Assembly (NCBI RefSeq): GCF_002289575.1
Contig: NZ_NTGA01000007.1
Location: forward strand, 152,777-216,776
Direction of reading: 5' to 3'
From: Dietzia natronolimnaea
GTDB taxonomy: Bacteria > Actinomycetota > Actinomycetes > Mycobacteriales > Mycobacteriaceae
Length of the DNA stretch: 64,000 nt
In this document: piece after piece, positions 42,180 through 50,788 of the stretch
How positions within the stretch are numbered: the first letter of the stretch is position 1
Layout of the letters: each line of letters starts with the position of its first letter
Position numbers and translations under genes: made by a program
The notes under the pieces: generated by a model
The model's input: the letters and a program-made list of their open reading frames with translations, nothing else
Databases searched by the model: none
Told to the model about the DNA's origin: nothing

Positions 42180-43616
42180 GTGAACGTCGAGGAATACTCA
42201 GCCCAGGACGCGACGTCGCTCGCCGCGATGGTCGCCGCAGGAGAGGTCACCGCGGACGAATTGGCGACGCTCGCCACCGACGGAATCACCGCCGTCAACG
42301 CGCACATCAACGCCGTGGCGACGGGGCCGTTCGACACGCCCCTCGACCACGCCACGGACGGGACGTTCGCCGGGGTGCCGTTTGTGATCAAGGACCTGGT
42401 CTGCCATGCCGAGGGCGTGCCCACCCGCATGGGCACGAGGATGCTGGCGGACGGGGTGGTCCCGCCCGCGGACACGCATCTGATGGAGCGGTTCCGTGCG
42501 GCCGGACTGGCGACGGTGGCCGTCTCCACCACTCCTGAGTTCGGCTACAACGCCAACACCGAGGCCCTGGTCTACGGGTCCACCCGGAACCCCTGGGACA
42601 CCACGCGGAGTGCGGGCGGCTCGAGCGGCGGGTCCGGGGCGCTGGTGGCTGCCGGAGCGATTCCGGTCGCCCACGCCAACGACGGTGGCGGCTCCATCCG
42701 GATCCCGGCGGCGGTCAACGGGCTGGTGGGCCTCAAGCCGAGCCGAGGCCGGGTACCGCTCGGCCCGGACCTGGACAGCACCGCGTTGAGCGGCAAGGCC
42801 ATCGAGTTCGCTGTCACGCGGTCCGTCCGAGATGCCGCGGCCCTGCTCGACGAGGTCGCGGTGAGCTACCCGGGGGACCGGTTCATCATCGCCCCGCCGG
42901 AGCGGCCGTGGGCCAGGGAGGTCGGCGCCGATCCGGGCCGGCTGCGCATCGCGCTGCACACCGACTCCTGGGCGGGCACGGCGGTCGACCCCGAGGTGGT
43001 GGCCGCGGTCGAGCAGGTCGCGCGAACGCTGGAGGAGGCCGGCCACCACGTGGAGCGGGCTACGCCCACGTTCGAGTGGGAGGAATTCCTGCAGGCCACG
43101 GCCAAGGCGTGGGCGGCCTTCCTGGCGGAGTCCGTCATGGGGGTGGAGGCGATGACCGGCAAGGCCGCGGGCCCGGACAACGTGGAAGCCACCACGTGGG
43201 CGTGTGTGCAGTTCGGCCGGGGCCTGACCGTCCTGGACATGGCGGCGGCCACCGCAACCTTCACCTCGGTCTCCCGGGAGGTGGGCCGGTTCTTCGGTGA
43301 CTACGACATCCTGCTCACCCCCACCACCAACAACCCCGCAATGCCGTTGGGCTATCTGAATGCGAACGCCGACCTGGACGCCCTCGGGTGGACCCGCAGG
43401 ATCTTCGACGCGTTCTCGTTCACCCCGCTGTTCAACACCACCGGGACCCCGGCGATCAGCCTGCCGCTGGGGCAGTCCCGGGACGGCCTGCCGATCGGGG
43501 TGCAGGTCGCCGGGCCGATGTGCTCGGAGTCGATGCTCATCCGGGTGGCGGCTCAGCTCGAGGCCGCGATGCCCTGGTCCGCCCGCCGCCCCGGGGTCCA
43601 CGTCACCACGGTCTGA
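42180..43616 (+). CDS. amidase (amidase signature family)
   Basis: 478 aa from the GTG at 42180, chosen for the AGGAGG four bases upstream; ATG 42159 would bury that site. Ser-cisSer-Lys triad: Lys in 'PFVIKDLVCHAEG', the signature 'GGSSGGSGALVAAG', and the cis-serine and nucleophile in 'NDGGGSIRIPAAVNG'. Hydrolyses amides; GatA-like members with this length but outside gatCAB operons are usually catabolic (aryl or alkyl amides). Divergent LuxR regulator; strong terminator follows. Confidence 0.92.
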   Translation: MNVEEYSAQDATSLAAMVAAGEVTADELATLATDGITAVNAHINAVATGPFDTPLDHATDGTFAGVPFVIKDLVCHAEGVPTRMGTRMLADGVVPPADTHLMERFRAAGLATVAVSTTPEFGYNANTEALVYGSTRNPWDTTRSAGGSSGGSGALVAAGAIPVAHANDGGGSIRIPAAVNGLVGLKPSRGRVPLGPDLDSTALSGKAIEFAVTRSVRDAAALLDEVAVSYPGDRFIIAPPERPWAREVGADPGRLRIALHTDSWAGTAVDPEVVAAVEQVARTLEEAGHHVERATPTFEWEEFLQATAKAWAAFLAESVMGVEAMTGKAAGPDNVEATTWACVQFGRGLTVLDMAAATATFTSVSREVGRFFGDYDILLTPTTNNPAMPLGYLNANADLDALGWTRRIFDAFSFTPLFNTTGTPAISLPLGQSRDGLPIGVQVAGPMCSESMLIRVAAQLEAAMPWSARRPGVHVTTV

Positions 43617-43623
43617 CCCCTCG

Positions 43624-43663
43624 CCCCGTGGTGCCCGTCCCGCTCGGTCGGAGCACCACGGGG
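43624..43663. terminator. hairpin between amidase and LysR genes
   Basis: Perfect 11-bp stem CCCCGTGGTGC / GCACCACGGGG with an 18-base loop, just after the amidase stop and before the convergent LysR gene end. Confidence 0.7.
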
Positions 43664-43695
43664 TCAGGCCACCCCTACCCAGCAACCCCACCCCC

Positions 43696-44757
43696 CTACC
43701 CGGCAGCCCCACTTCCTGGCCCGGCTCCGGGCCGCACCCAGCGCACGCCGGGCAGCCCCTCCGGGCCGGAGCCCAGATGCCGGTCCACCACGTCCATCCA
43801 TGCGCTGACGGCGGGGGAGAGCGGGCGGTCCCGGTGGCGGACCAGGGTGATGGTGCGGGACCGCTCCGGGACCAGGGGCACAAAGGCCAGGCCGGCGAAG
43901 CGCATGAGGGGCAACACAAATCCCGGGACCGGCGCCACGCCCAGGCCAGAGGCGGCCAGGCCGGCGACGGCGGCCACGTTCTGGGCGCGCACGATCGTGG
44001 CGGGCGAGACGGCGGCGTCGTCCAGGGCCGCGGTGACCGCCTTGTGGACGCTGGAGGCCGGGCCGAAGGCGATCAGGGGCTCTGTTTGCAGATCGCTCCA
44101 TTCGACGGTCTCGGCGTCGGCGTACCGGTGATCGGGGTGCACGGCCAGGAAGAAGCTGTCGCTGGCGATGGGCCGCGCCACGTACTCCGCGCCGCCGCCC
44201 GAGCCGCCGGCCGAGTCGCCGCCCGCCCCGCCGCCCGCCCCGCCGCCCGAGTCGCCGCCCGCGCCGCCGCCCGAGCCGTCTCCGGAGCGGCCGTCCCCCG
44301 GATGCGTGGTCAGCGCGAGGTCGGCCCGCCCGCTGCGCAGGTGCTCGGTCACCTGGTCGCTGAGGTTGTCCTCCACGTGCACCGCCACGTCGGGGTGGAG
44401 CCGCTGGTAGACGCGGACCATCGGCGGCAGCAGGGTCGCGGCCAGGGACGGCAGTGTGGCGATGGTGATGCTCCCCCTGGTGCCGGCGAGGTAGCCCTCG
44501 ATGTGGGCCAGCCCGGTGTCGACGTGCTCGATCACGCCCCGCGCCACGGTCACCACGGCCTCCCCGTCACTGGTCAGCAGGACGCGTCGGGTGCTGCGCT
44601 GGAACAGCGGGGTGCGCAGTCGGCGTTCGGCCTCCAGCACGGTGCGGCTGAGTGAGGACTGCGCGACCCCGAGCTCGGCGGCGGCGAGCGTGAAGCTGCG
44701 GTGATGGGCGACGGCGACGATGGCCCGGAGGTGGTGCACACCCAGATTCATGCTCAT
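43696..44757 (-). CDS. LysR-family regulator with a glycine-rich insertion
   Basis: 353 aa. HTH at residues 5-60 ('LRAIVAVAHHRSFTLAAAEL', 'VAQSSLSRTV'), then the two-lobed effector domain. Between 'ADLALTTHP' and 'EYVARPIAS' (residues 154-190) there is a stretch of almost only Gly, Ser, Asp and Ala, absent in normal LysR proteins, where the hinge between lobes lies. Coded by a run of GCC/CCG-like triplets at 44190-44300. Divergent to the CitMHS transporter, its likely target. ATG 44757 or 44751. Confidence 0.9.
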   Translation of the reverse strand: MSMNLGVHHLRAIVAVAHHRSFTLAAAELGVAQSSLSRTVLEAERRLRTPLFQRSTRRVLLTSDGEAVVTVARGVIEHVDTGLAHIEGYLAGTRGSITIATLPSLAATLLPPMVRVYQRLHPDVAVHVEDNLSDQVTEHLRSGRADLALTTHPGDGRSGDGSGGGAGGDSGGGAGGGAGGDSAGGSGGGAEYVARPIASDSFFLAVHPDHRYADAETVEWSDLQTEPLIAFGPASSVHKAVTAALDDAAVSPATIVRAQNVAAVAGLAASGLGVAPVPGFVLPLMRFAGLAFVPLVPERSRTITLVRHRDRPLSPAVSAWMDVVDRHLGSGPEGLPGVRWVRPGAGPGSGAAG

Positions 44758-44841
44758 GACTCATGAATCTATCGCTGAATGATGTTGGACTGCATAACGT
44801 GAGTCACCTCACACTGTGTGGAGCCGACGGAAGGGGCTCTC
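44758..44841. promoter_or_regulatory. LysR / CitMHS divergent control region
   Basis: Contains the palindrome GTGAG-TCAC-CTCAC at 44799-44812 and an AT-rich stretch rare in this genome. A GGAAGGGG at 44829-44836 serves the CitMHS gene. Location suggests LysR binding. Confidence 0.45.
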
Positions 44842-46275
44842 GTGCTCGCTTGGGCAGGTTTTCTCACCATCGGGGTGATTCTGGCTCTGCTGCTCTCCAA
44901 CCGCGTGGCGGCGGTGGTGGCGCTGGCGGGGGTGCCTATCGTCTTCGCCCTGATCGCCGGGTTCGGACCGGCGGAGATCGGCGAGTTCGTCGCCGACGGG
45001 CTGGGCGGCGTGGTCGGGGTGACGGTGATGTTCGTCTTTGCCATCACCTACTTCGGGGTGATGCGCGACGCCGGCCTCTTTGACCCCCTGATCCGGCGCA
45101 TCGTCCGCTGGGCGGGCAACGCCCCGGTCACCATCTGCGTGGCCACCACCGCGCTGGCGATGGCCGCCCACCTCGACGGCGCCGGGGCCACCACGTTCCT
45201 CATCACCATCCCGGCCATGATCCCGCTCTTCGACCGCCTGGGAATGAGCCGACTGACGCTGAGCGTGTGCGTGGGCCTGGGCGCGGGCACCATGAACCTG
45301 CTCCCCTGGGGCGGGCCGACCGCGCGGGCCGCGGCGACCGCCGGCGTCCCCGCCAACGACCTGTGGGTGCCGCTCATCCCCGCCCAGCTCGCCGGCATGG
45401 TGGTCGCCCTGGCCATCGCCTGGTTCCTCGGCGCCCGGGAGGCCCGACGGATCGGGGCCCTGCAGTCCGAGCCGGCCACGACCGCGCCGGCCGCGGCGTC
45501 AGCCGCCACAACGACGACGACGACAACGCCCGCCGGCCCCCCGACCACGGGCGACACCCCGGGTTCGGATGAGCCGGCCCCGGAGGACCAGGCCGAGCCC
45601 GCCGGCGTCGACGAGCTCACCGAGGAGGAGCGCGCGCTGCGCCGCCCCCGCCTGATGTGGTTCAACGCGGCGCTGACGATCGCGGTGCTGGCCGCCCTCA
45701 TCGTGGGCGTGGCCCCGCCGGAGCTGATCTTCCTCGTCGGCGTGGTGGTGGCGCTGGTGGTCAACTACCCGGGCCTCAAGAGCCAGACCGCCCGCATCGA
45801 GGCCCACGCCACCGGCGCGATGCTCATGGCGACCACCCTGCTCGCCGCGGGGTCGTTCCTCGGGATCCTCGAGGGGTCGGGGATGATCACGGCGATGGCC
45901 GACGCGGCGACGTCGGTGATCCCCTCTTCCGCCGCGCCCGGGCTGCCGGTGATCATCGGCATCCTCGGCGTCCCGCTGAGCCTGCTGTTCGGGCCGGACG
46001 CCTTCTACTTCGGGGTCCTGCCCGTCCTCAACGCCCTTGGCGAGCAGTACGGGGTGTCCTCCATCGAGATGACGCAGGCCGCGCTGCTCGGCCAGGAGAC
46101 GGTCGGCTTCCCGATCAGCCCCCTCACCGGCTCCTTCTACCTGCTCGTGGGCCTGGCCGGCGTCGACATCGGCAAGCACATCAAGGCGCTCTTCGGCTGG
46201 GCGTGGCTGGTGAGCATCGTCATGGTTCTGGTGGCGCTGCTGACCGGCGTGATCGCCTTCGGGGCGACCGCATGA
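44842..46275 (+). CDS. CitMHS-family citrate/metal-type transporter
   Basis: 477 aa from the GTG at 44842 (GGAAGGGG upstream); GTG 44818 would add eight residues. About 12 membrane segments. CitMHS features: 'FAITYFGVMRDAGLFDPLI', 'AHLDGAGATTFLITIPAMIP', and 'GPDAFYFGVLPVLN'. The central cytoplasmic loop (about residues 210-265) is enlarged by a Thr/Pro/Glu-rich low-complexity stretch. The family takes up divalent-metal complexes of citrate or related acids with protons. Coupled (ATGA) to the AtuA gene. Confidence 0.92.
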   Translation: MLAWAGFLTIGVILALLLSNRVAAVVALAGVPIVFALIAGFGPAEIGEFVADGLGGVVGVTVMFVFAITYFGVMRDAGLFDPLIRRIVRWAGNAPVTICVATTALAMAAHLDGAGATTFLITIPAMIPLFDRLGMSRLTLSVCVGLGAGTMNLLPWGGPTARAAATAGVPANDLWVPLIPAQLAGMVVALAIAWFLGAREARRIGALQSEPATTAPAAASAATTTTTTTPAGPPTTGDTPGSDEPAPEDQAEPAGVDELTEEERALRRPRLMWFNAALTIAVLAALIVGVAPPELIFLVGVVVALVVNYPGLKSQTARIEAHATGAMLMATTLLAAGSFLGILEGSGMITAMADAATSVIPSSAAPGLPVIIGILGVPLSLLFGPDAFYFGVLPVLNALGEQYGVSSIEMTQAALLGQETVGFPISPLTGSFYLLVGLAGVDIGKHIKALFGWAWLVSIVMVLVALLTGVIAFGATA

Positions 46276-47648
46276 GCCGCCGGCACGACCGCCTGAACCA
46301 CGGCACCGGTCGCACGATCCGGCTGGGCGCGGGCGCGGGGTTCGCCGGCGACCGCATCGACCCGGCCGCCGAGCTCGCCCGCTCTGCCGAACTGGACTAC
46401 CTGGTCTTCGAGGTCCTCGGGGAGCGGACCATCGCCGCGGCCAACGCGCAGCGCCTCTCGGGGGCGGGCCACGGATACGACCCGCTGCTGCGCCGTCGGT
46501 TGGAGGCCACGCTGCCGGAGTGCCGCCGCAACGGCACGACCGTCATCACCAACGGGGGCGCGGCCGACCCGGTCGCCGCGGGCGCGCTCGCCCTCGACAT
46601 CGCCCGGGAGCACGGCCTCACCGGCACGCGGGTGGGGGTGATCAGCGGCGACGACGTGCTCGACGCCGTCCGGCGCACCGACCCCGTGCTGTGGGAGACC
46701 GGCCGACCGCTCTCTGCCGAAACCGACGAACTGGTCTCGGCCAACGCCTACCTGGGGGCCGCGCCGGTCGCCGAGGCGCTGGCCGGGGGCGCCGACGTGG
46801 TGATCGCCGGCCGGCTCGCCGATCCCGCCCTGTACCTGGGCGCGATCGCCCACGAGCACGGCTGGGACCTGGCCGGGGACCCCACTCTGCTCGGCCAGGG
46901 GACCGTGTTGGGGCACCTGCTGGAGTGCGCGGGCCAGCTGACAGGCGGGTATTTCGCCGACCCCGTCACCAAGCCCGTTCCGGGCCTGGATCGTCTGGGC
47001 TTCCCGTTCGCGGACGTGTCCGCCGACGGCCAGGCCGTGCTGTCCAAGCTGCCGGGGTCCGGGGGGCTGATCGACACCCGCACCGTCACCGAGCAGCTGC
47101 TCTACGAGGTGGGCGACCCCTCGGCGTACGTCACCCCCGACGTCGTCGCCGATTTCTCCGGCGTGACGCTCGACCAGCTCGGCCCCGACCGCGTGCACGT
47201 GACCGGCGGCTCCGGGGCGGCGCGTCCCGACGAGCTCAAGGTGACCCTGGGCTTCCGCGGTGGCTGGCTGGGGGAGGGGCAGATCAGTTACGCCGGGCCC
47301 CGCGCCCTGGACCGCGCCGAGCTGGCCGCGGACATCGTGCGCCGCCGTCTGGTCAGCGTCCACGGTCTGGACGAGCAGTCCGTGCTGGTGGAACTGATCG
47401 GGGCCGGGGCCGCCTTCCGGGGGCTGGCCGAGGCCGGCGACCCCGTCGAGGTGCGGCTGCGGGTCGCGGCGCGCGTTGCCGACCGGGCCGCCGCCGAGGC
47501 GGTGGGCTGGGAGGTCGAATCGCTGTACACCAACGGTCCGGCCGCGGGCGGCGGCGCCCGGAAGCACGTGCAGGAGGTGCTGGCCATCCGTTCCTGCACC
47601 CTGCCCCGCGCGCTGGTCCGCACCCACGTCAGCATCGAGGAGGCCTGA
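46272..47648 (+). CDS. AtuA-type (DUF1446) acyclic terpene utilisation family protein
   Basis: 458 aa. Family features: 'IRLGAGAGFAGDRIDPA' at the start, 'NGGAADPVAAGALAL', 'IAGRLADPALYLG', 'TGGYFADP' and a terminal 'RSCTLPRALVRTHVSIEEA'. Named from the citronellol/geraniol locus of Pseudomonas; the biochemical activity is still unknown, though many homologues lie next to CitMHS transporters and act with organic acids. The ATG overlaps the transporter stop, and the stop overlaps the next ATG. Confidence 0.9.
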   Translation: MSRRHDRLNHGTGRTIRLGAGAGFAGDRIDPAAELARSAELDYLVFEVLGERTIAAANAQRLSGAGHGYDPLLRRRLEATLPECRRNGTTVITNGGAADPVAAGALALDIAREHGLTGTRVGVISGDDVLDAVRRTDPVLWETGRPLSAETDELVSANAYLGAAPVAEALAGGADVVIAGRLADPALYLGAIAHEHGWDLAGDPTLLGQGTVLGHLLECAGQLTGGYFADPVTKPVPGLDRLGFPFADVSADGQAVLSKLPGSGGLIDTRTVTEQLLYEVGDPSAYVTPDVVADFSGVTLDQLGPDRVHVTGGSGAARPDELKVTLGFRGGWLGEGQISYAGPRALDRAELAADIVRRRLVSVHGLDEQSVLVELIGAGAAFRGLAEAGDPVEVRLRVAARVADRAAAEAVGWEVESLYTNGPAAGGGARKHVQEVLAIRSCTLPRALVRTHVSIEEA

Positions 47649-47986
47649 TGAGCGGCATGATGAGCACCGTCGACAGCTACGCCGACGTCCGCGCCGGGGA
47701 CAAGGGGGACACCCTGATCCTCGACGTCCTGGCCCGGGATCAGGCCGCGTACGACCTGCTCGCGGGTGCCTTGACCGCGGAGGCCGTGGCCGCCCACTAC
47801 GCGCTGGACCTCACCGGGCCCGTGGTGCGGCGGCTGCTGCCCGGGGTGCGCGCCCTGGTGTTTGTCCTGCCCGGCGCGCTGGGGGGTGGGGTGACCGGGT
47901 CGCCGGTGCTCGACGGCCACGGCAAGGCGCTGAGTTATCACTTGCTGGGCTACCGCGTGCCGAGCCGCCTGGACGGGCCCGCCTAG
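47648..47986 (+). CDS. AtuA-like ferredoxin-fold protein
   Basis: 112 aa, the small partner that in many bacteria is fused to the end of AtuA. 'AGDKGDTLILDVLARD' near the start is its hallmark, and 'LVFVLPGALGGGVTGSPVLD' follows. Separate here but translationally coupled to the AtuA gene. Its last bases overlap the end of the convergent TauE gene. Confidence 0.85.
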   Translation: MSGMMSTVDSYADVRAGDKGDTLILDVLARDQAAYDLLAGALTAEAVAAHYALDLTGPVVRRLLPGVRALVFVLPGALGGGVTGSPVLDGHGKALSYHLLGYRVPSRLDGPA

Positions 47987-48762
47987 AACACCCCGGCCAT
48001 GCCCCCGACCCCGCGGGCCAGCAGCAGGAGGGCGCCAGCGGTCACCACCACCACGGCGACCTTGCGGCCGGCCTCCGCGGTGACCCGCCGCGCGACGAGT
48101 CCGCCGACCAGGAGGCCGATGGGCACCATGGCCACCACGAGCCCGATCACCGGCAGCGGCGGCAGTCCGGAGATCGGCGCGGCGCCCAGGCCGACTTTCG
48201 TGATGACCGAGGTCAAACCCATGGTGAAGAAGATCGGCTGCAGGGTCGCGGCAAAGGAGCGCTGCTGCCAGTTGGTGGCCTGCGCGTAGACGAGCATCGC
48301 GGGCGCGGCCACGCCCACGGCGGTGTTGAGGAATCCCCCGGCGGTGCCGGCCATCGCGGCGGGGACGGCGCCGCTCACCGGCGGGATGCGTACCAGGGCT
48401 GTCATCAGCAGCGTGCCTATCAGGGCGGTCCCGATTATCACCTCGAGCCAGCTGCGGTCGGCAGCGCCCACGAGGAGCGCGCCGGGGACGGACCCCACGA
48501 CGATCAGCGGTGCGAGGCGGACGTACCGCTGCCAGTCGATGTCGTGGCGCAGTGTGATGCCGATGAGCACGGCGGAGACGGTGGTGGTCAGGTTGGTCAA
48601 CAGCACCCCGGCGACGGGCCCGAGGAGTAGCGCGAGGGTGGGCGCCACCACCAGCCCGACCCCCATCCCGCTGACCCGCTGCAGGACCGTGCCCAGGATG
48701 ACGGCCGCCGCCGCGACGATCAGCAGGAGGGGAGCGACGTCGACGGGCATGGAGAACAGCAT
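47983..48762 (-). CDS. TauE/SafE-family membrane transporter
   Basis: 259 aa, about eight membrane segments in two repeats, with the family motif 'GGFLNTAVGVAAPAMLVYA' and 'GLVVAPTLALLLGPVAGVLL'. Members export sulfite or sulfonates and other organic anions. ATG 48762 (or 48750). Convergent with the AtuA operon with overlapping ends; no evident functional tie. Stands alone. Confidence 0.9.
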   Translation of the reverse strand: MLFSMPVDVAPLLLIVAAAAVILGTVLQRVSGMGVGLVVAPTLALLLGPVAGVLLTNLTTTVSAVLIGITLRHDIDWQRYVRLAPLIVVGSVPGALLVGAADRSWLEVIIGTALIGTLLMTALVRIPPVSGAVPAAMAGTAGGFLNTAVGVAAPAMLVYAQATNWQQRSFAATLQPIFFTMGLTSVITKVGLGAAPISGLPPLPVIGLVVAMVPIGLLVGGLVARRVTAEAGRKVAVVVVTAGALLLLARGVGGMAGVF

Positions 48763-49166
48763 TGCAGGCGGGTGTGGGCGTTTCGCCCGGGGGATCGGAG
48801 CTGTTGGAGCTTGGGTGCCCTCTTTGGAGGATATCCGTGGGTATCCATGGTGACGACGAGTTCGGCGTTCTCTCCCGAACTCTGAACCGAGCGCGCAAGG
48901 ATAGACGTTCTAGAGAAGGACGGGGCTGCATCGGTCCCCTCGAACCGGCACTTACGAACTACGGAACCAATCGAGGCCGTGCATAACGAGCGGTTGAACG
49001 GCGGCCGCAAAGCGCCAGTGCAGAAGTCACAATATCGCGCGCCTCTTTATGTGCGTCAATTGCCGCACCGCGGTTCTCTCTGCCAGGCCGAGGGCTTTTT
49101 GCCGCTATTGTGCTCCAGGCTCCGTCAAACCCAGCTGCCGGGGATTGGGAGCAACCAGCGAGCGCG
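48763..49166. other. 404-base AT-richer region without a supported gene
   Basis: Lower GC than the surroundings. Short frames exist on both strands but none has a good start or family match. Holds the inverted repeat GTTCGG / CCGAAC near 48859-48882. Together with the next two small genes it looks like a transferred remnant. Confidence 0.45.
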
Positions 49167-49406
49167 CTACTCCCTCGTGTGTCGGCGATCATCCTCGATA
49201 CGTGGCGGGGCCGTGGGCGGCACCGCGAACTCGCCGATCCCGATGAAGTTTTCTAAGTCACCTTCAGCTAAAGCCGGCAATCCTATGGCTTTAACCATTG
49301 CAGCGATCATTCGCTCTTCCTGTATAATGCTCTGCTTAGTCAGCAATTCCACATCTGCTTGATCTCTTGGCGTGCGTGGGGCTGCCAGCTCCCGCCAGTA
49401 CCGCAT
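49167..49406 (-). CDS. unknown small protein
   Basis: 79 aa, not recognised. GAGGA lies eight bases before ATG 49406. Helical, charged: 'QADVELLTKQSIIQEERMIA' then 'MVKAIGLPALAEGDLENFIG', ending in a Pro/Arg-rich tail. AT-richer than neighbours. Directly behind the small membrane gene at 49431-49607, 24 bases apart, same strand, so probably an operon of transferred origin. Confidence 0.6.
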   Translation of the reverse strand: MRYWRELAAPRTPRDQADVELLTKQSIIQEERMIAAMVKAIGLPALAEGDLENFIGIGEFAVPPTAPPRIEDDRRHTRE

Positions 49407-49430
49407 GACGTCGTCCTCGTCCCCGAAAAG

Positions 49431-49607
49431 TTAAGGAACCTCGTTGAGAACCGGTCCTCTCGACGGCGCTCTTCGATGACGCAGGACCTCGCGGACGAGC
49501 ATGAACCGGGCGTCACGCTTCGCCCGCCGCGTCTGCAGCCGTGCGGACAGACTCTCGTTCAGAATCCAACCAATTACGCCACCGACAAGTGCGCCGACTA
49601 TCTCCAT
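49431..49607 (-). CDS. unknown 58-aa membrane-anchored peptide
   Basis: 58 aa from ATG 49607: 'MEIVGALVGGVIGWILNESL', a short glycine-zipper membrane helix, then a strongly basic helix ('ARLQTRRAKRDARFML') and a tail ending at TAA, a stop rare in this genome. Small phage or plasmid membrane peptides look like this. Function unknown. Upstream of, and probably cotranscribed with, the 79-aa gene. Confidence 0.6.
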   Translation of the reverse strand: MEIVGALVGGVIGWILNESLSARLQTRRAKRDARFMLVREVLRHRRAPSRGPVLNEVP

Positions 49608-49732
49608 CGGGCAACCCTATGTGGCTATGCACCTGCAGGACAGCAATACCGAAATCAGCCTACTCAACCGAGGAAGGGCTGCGCGCGCCAGCAACGGAAG
49701 CGATCTTCGCTCTTCTGGCGCATACTCTCCCC

Positions 49733-50773
49733 ATGCGATCCATCTGGAAGGGCGAGGTCTCCTTTGGTCTGGTGAACGTGCCGGTCAAGGTGTATTCGGC
49801 GACCGAGGACCACGATCTGCGCGCGCGGCAGGTGGACAAGAAGGACGGGGTGCGGATCCGCTACAAGCGGGTGCGGGACGACAACGGCGAGGAGGTCGAG
49901 TACTCCGACATCGCCAAGGCGTACGAGTCCGACGACGGCGAGACGGTGATCCTCACCAAGGACGATCTGGCGTCGCTGCCGGTGGAGCAGAACCACGAGA
50001 TCGAGGTGACGGAGTTCGTCCCGGCCGATCAGGTGGATCCGGTGGCCTTTGACAACGCCTACTTCCTGGAGCCGGCGTCACGCTCCAACCGGGCGTATGT
50101 GTTGATGCGGGAGGCGCTGGAGTCCACGGACCGGTTGGCGATCTGTACGTTCACGCTGCGTAACCGCACCCGGTTGTGTGCGCTGCGGGTCTACAAGGAC
50201 GTGCTGATGCTGCAGACGCTGCTGTGGCCGGATGAGATCCGCCCGGCGATCCTTGAGGGCTTGGACAAGGAGGCCAAGGTCCGGCCGCAGGAGGTCAAGA
50301 TGGCGGCCTCGCTGATCGAGACCATGGCCGCGGATTTCGAGCCCGAGAAGTACGAGGACGACTACCAGAATCAGCTCAAGGAGCTCATCGAGGCCAAGGC
50401 CGCCGGCGGGGAGGCGTTCACCGTGGAGGAGCGCGAGGAGGCCGGCGACGACGACGGCGACGATGAGGTGGCCGATCTGCTCGCCGCCCTGCGCGCGAGC
50501 GTGAAGGATCGCGGGGGCAAGGCCGACGCCAGCGACGACGATGACGACGACGAGGACTCCGACTCGCAGAAGACGTCGTCCGCAAAGAAGAGCGGTTCGG
50601 GCTCGGCCAAGAAATCGCCGGCCAAGAAGACGGCAATGAAGAAGGCGCCCGCCAAGAAGGCCGCAGCGAAGAAGTCGACTGCCAAGAAGGAGCCCGCTAA
50701 GAAGTCGACCTCCAGGGGTTCTTCGGCGAGGAAGAGCACCGCGAAGAAGGCGCCTGCCAAGAAGAGCGCGTAG
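49733..50773 (+). CDS. ku: Ku protein for non-homologous end joining
   Basis: 346 aa from ATG 49733: 'MRSIWKGEVSFGLVNVPVKV' is the standard bacterial Ku start. The beta-barrel core runs to about residue 250 and would homodimerise round DNA ends, recruiting LigD. The tail (about 255-346) is first acidic, then built of 'KKAPAKKAAAKKS'-type Lys/Ala/Pro repeats, like histone H1 and mycobacterial Ku extensions, for DNA binding. A CATACT element seven bases before the ATG suggests leaderless expression. LigD lies 13 kb away. Confidence 0.97.
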   Translation: MRSIWKGEVSFGLVNVPVKVYSATEDHDLRARQVDKKDGVRIRYKRVRDDNGEEVEYSDIAKAYESDDGETVILTKDDLASLPVEQNHEIEVTEFVPADQVDPVAFDNAYFLEPASRSNRAYVLMREALESTDRLAICTFTLRNRTRLCALRVYKDVLMLQTLLWPDEIRPAILEGLDKEAKVRPQEVKMAASLIETMAADFEPEKYEDDYQNQLKELIEAKAAGGEAFTVEEREEAGDDDGDDEVADLLAALRASVKDRGGKADASDDDDDDEDSDSQKTSSAKKSGSGSAKKSPAKKTAMKKAPAKKAAAKKSTAKKEPAKKSTSRGSSARKSTAKKAPAKKSA

Positions 50774-50788
50774 CGCCAATCACCGCCT

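Noticed and set aside
48959..49192. Minus-strand 77-aa frame behind the 79-aa gene
   Set aside because: Overlaps the 79-aa gene, lacks a ribosome site and any likeness; left as unassigned AT-richer DNA.
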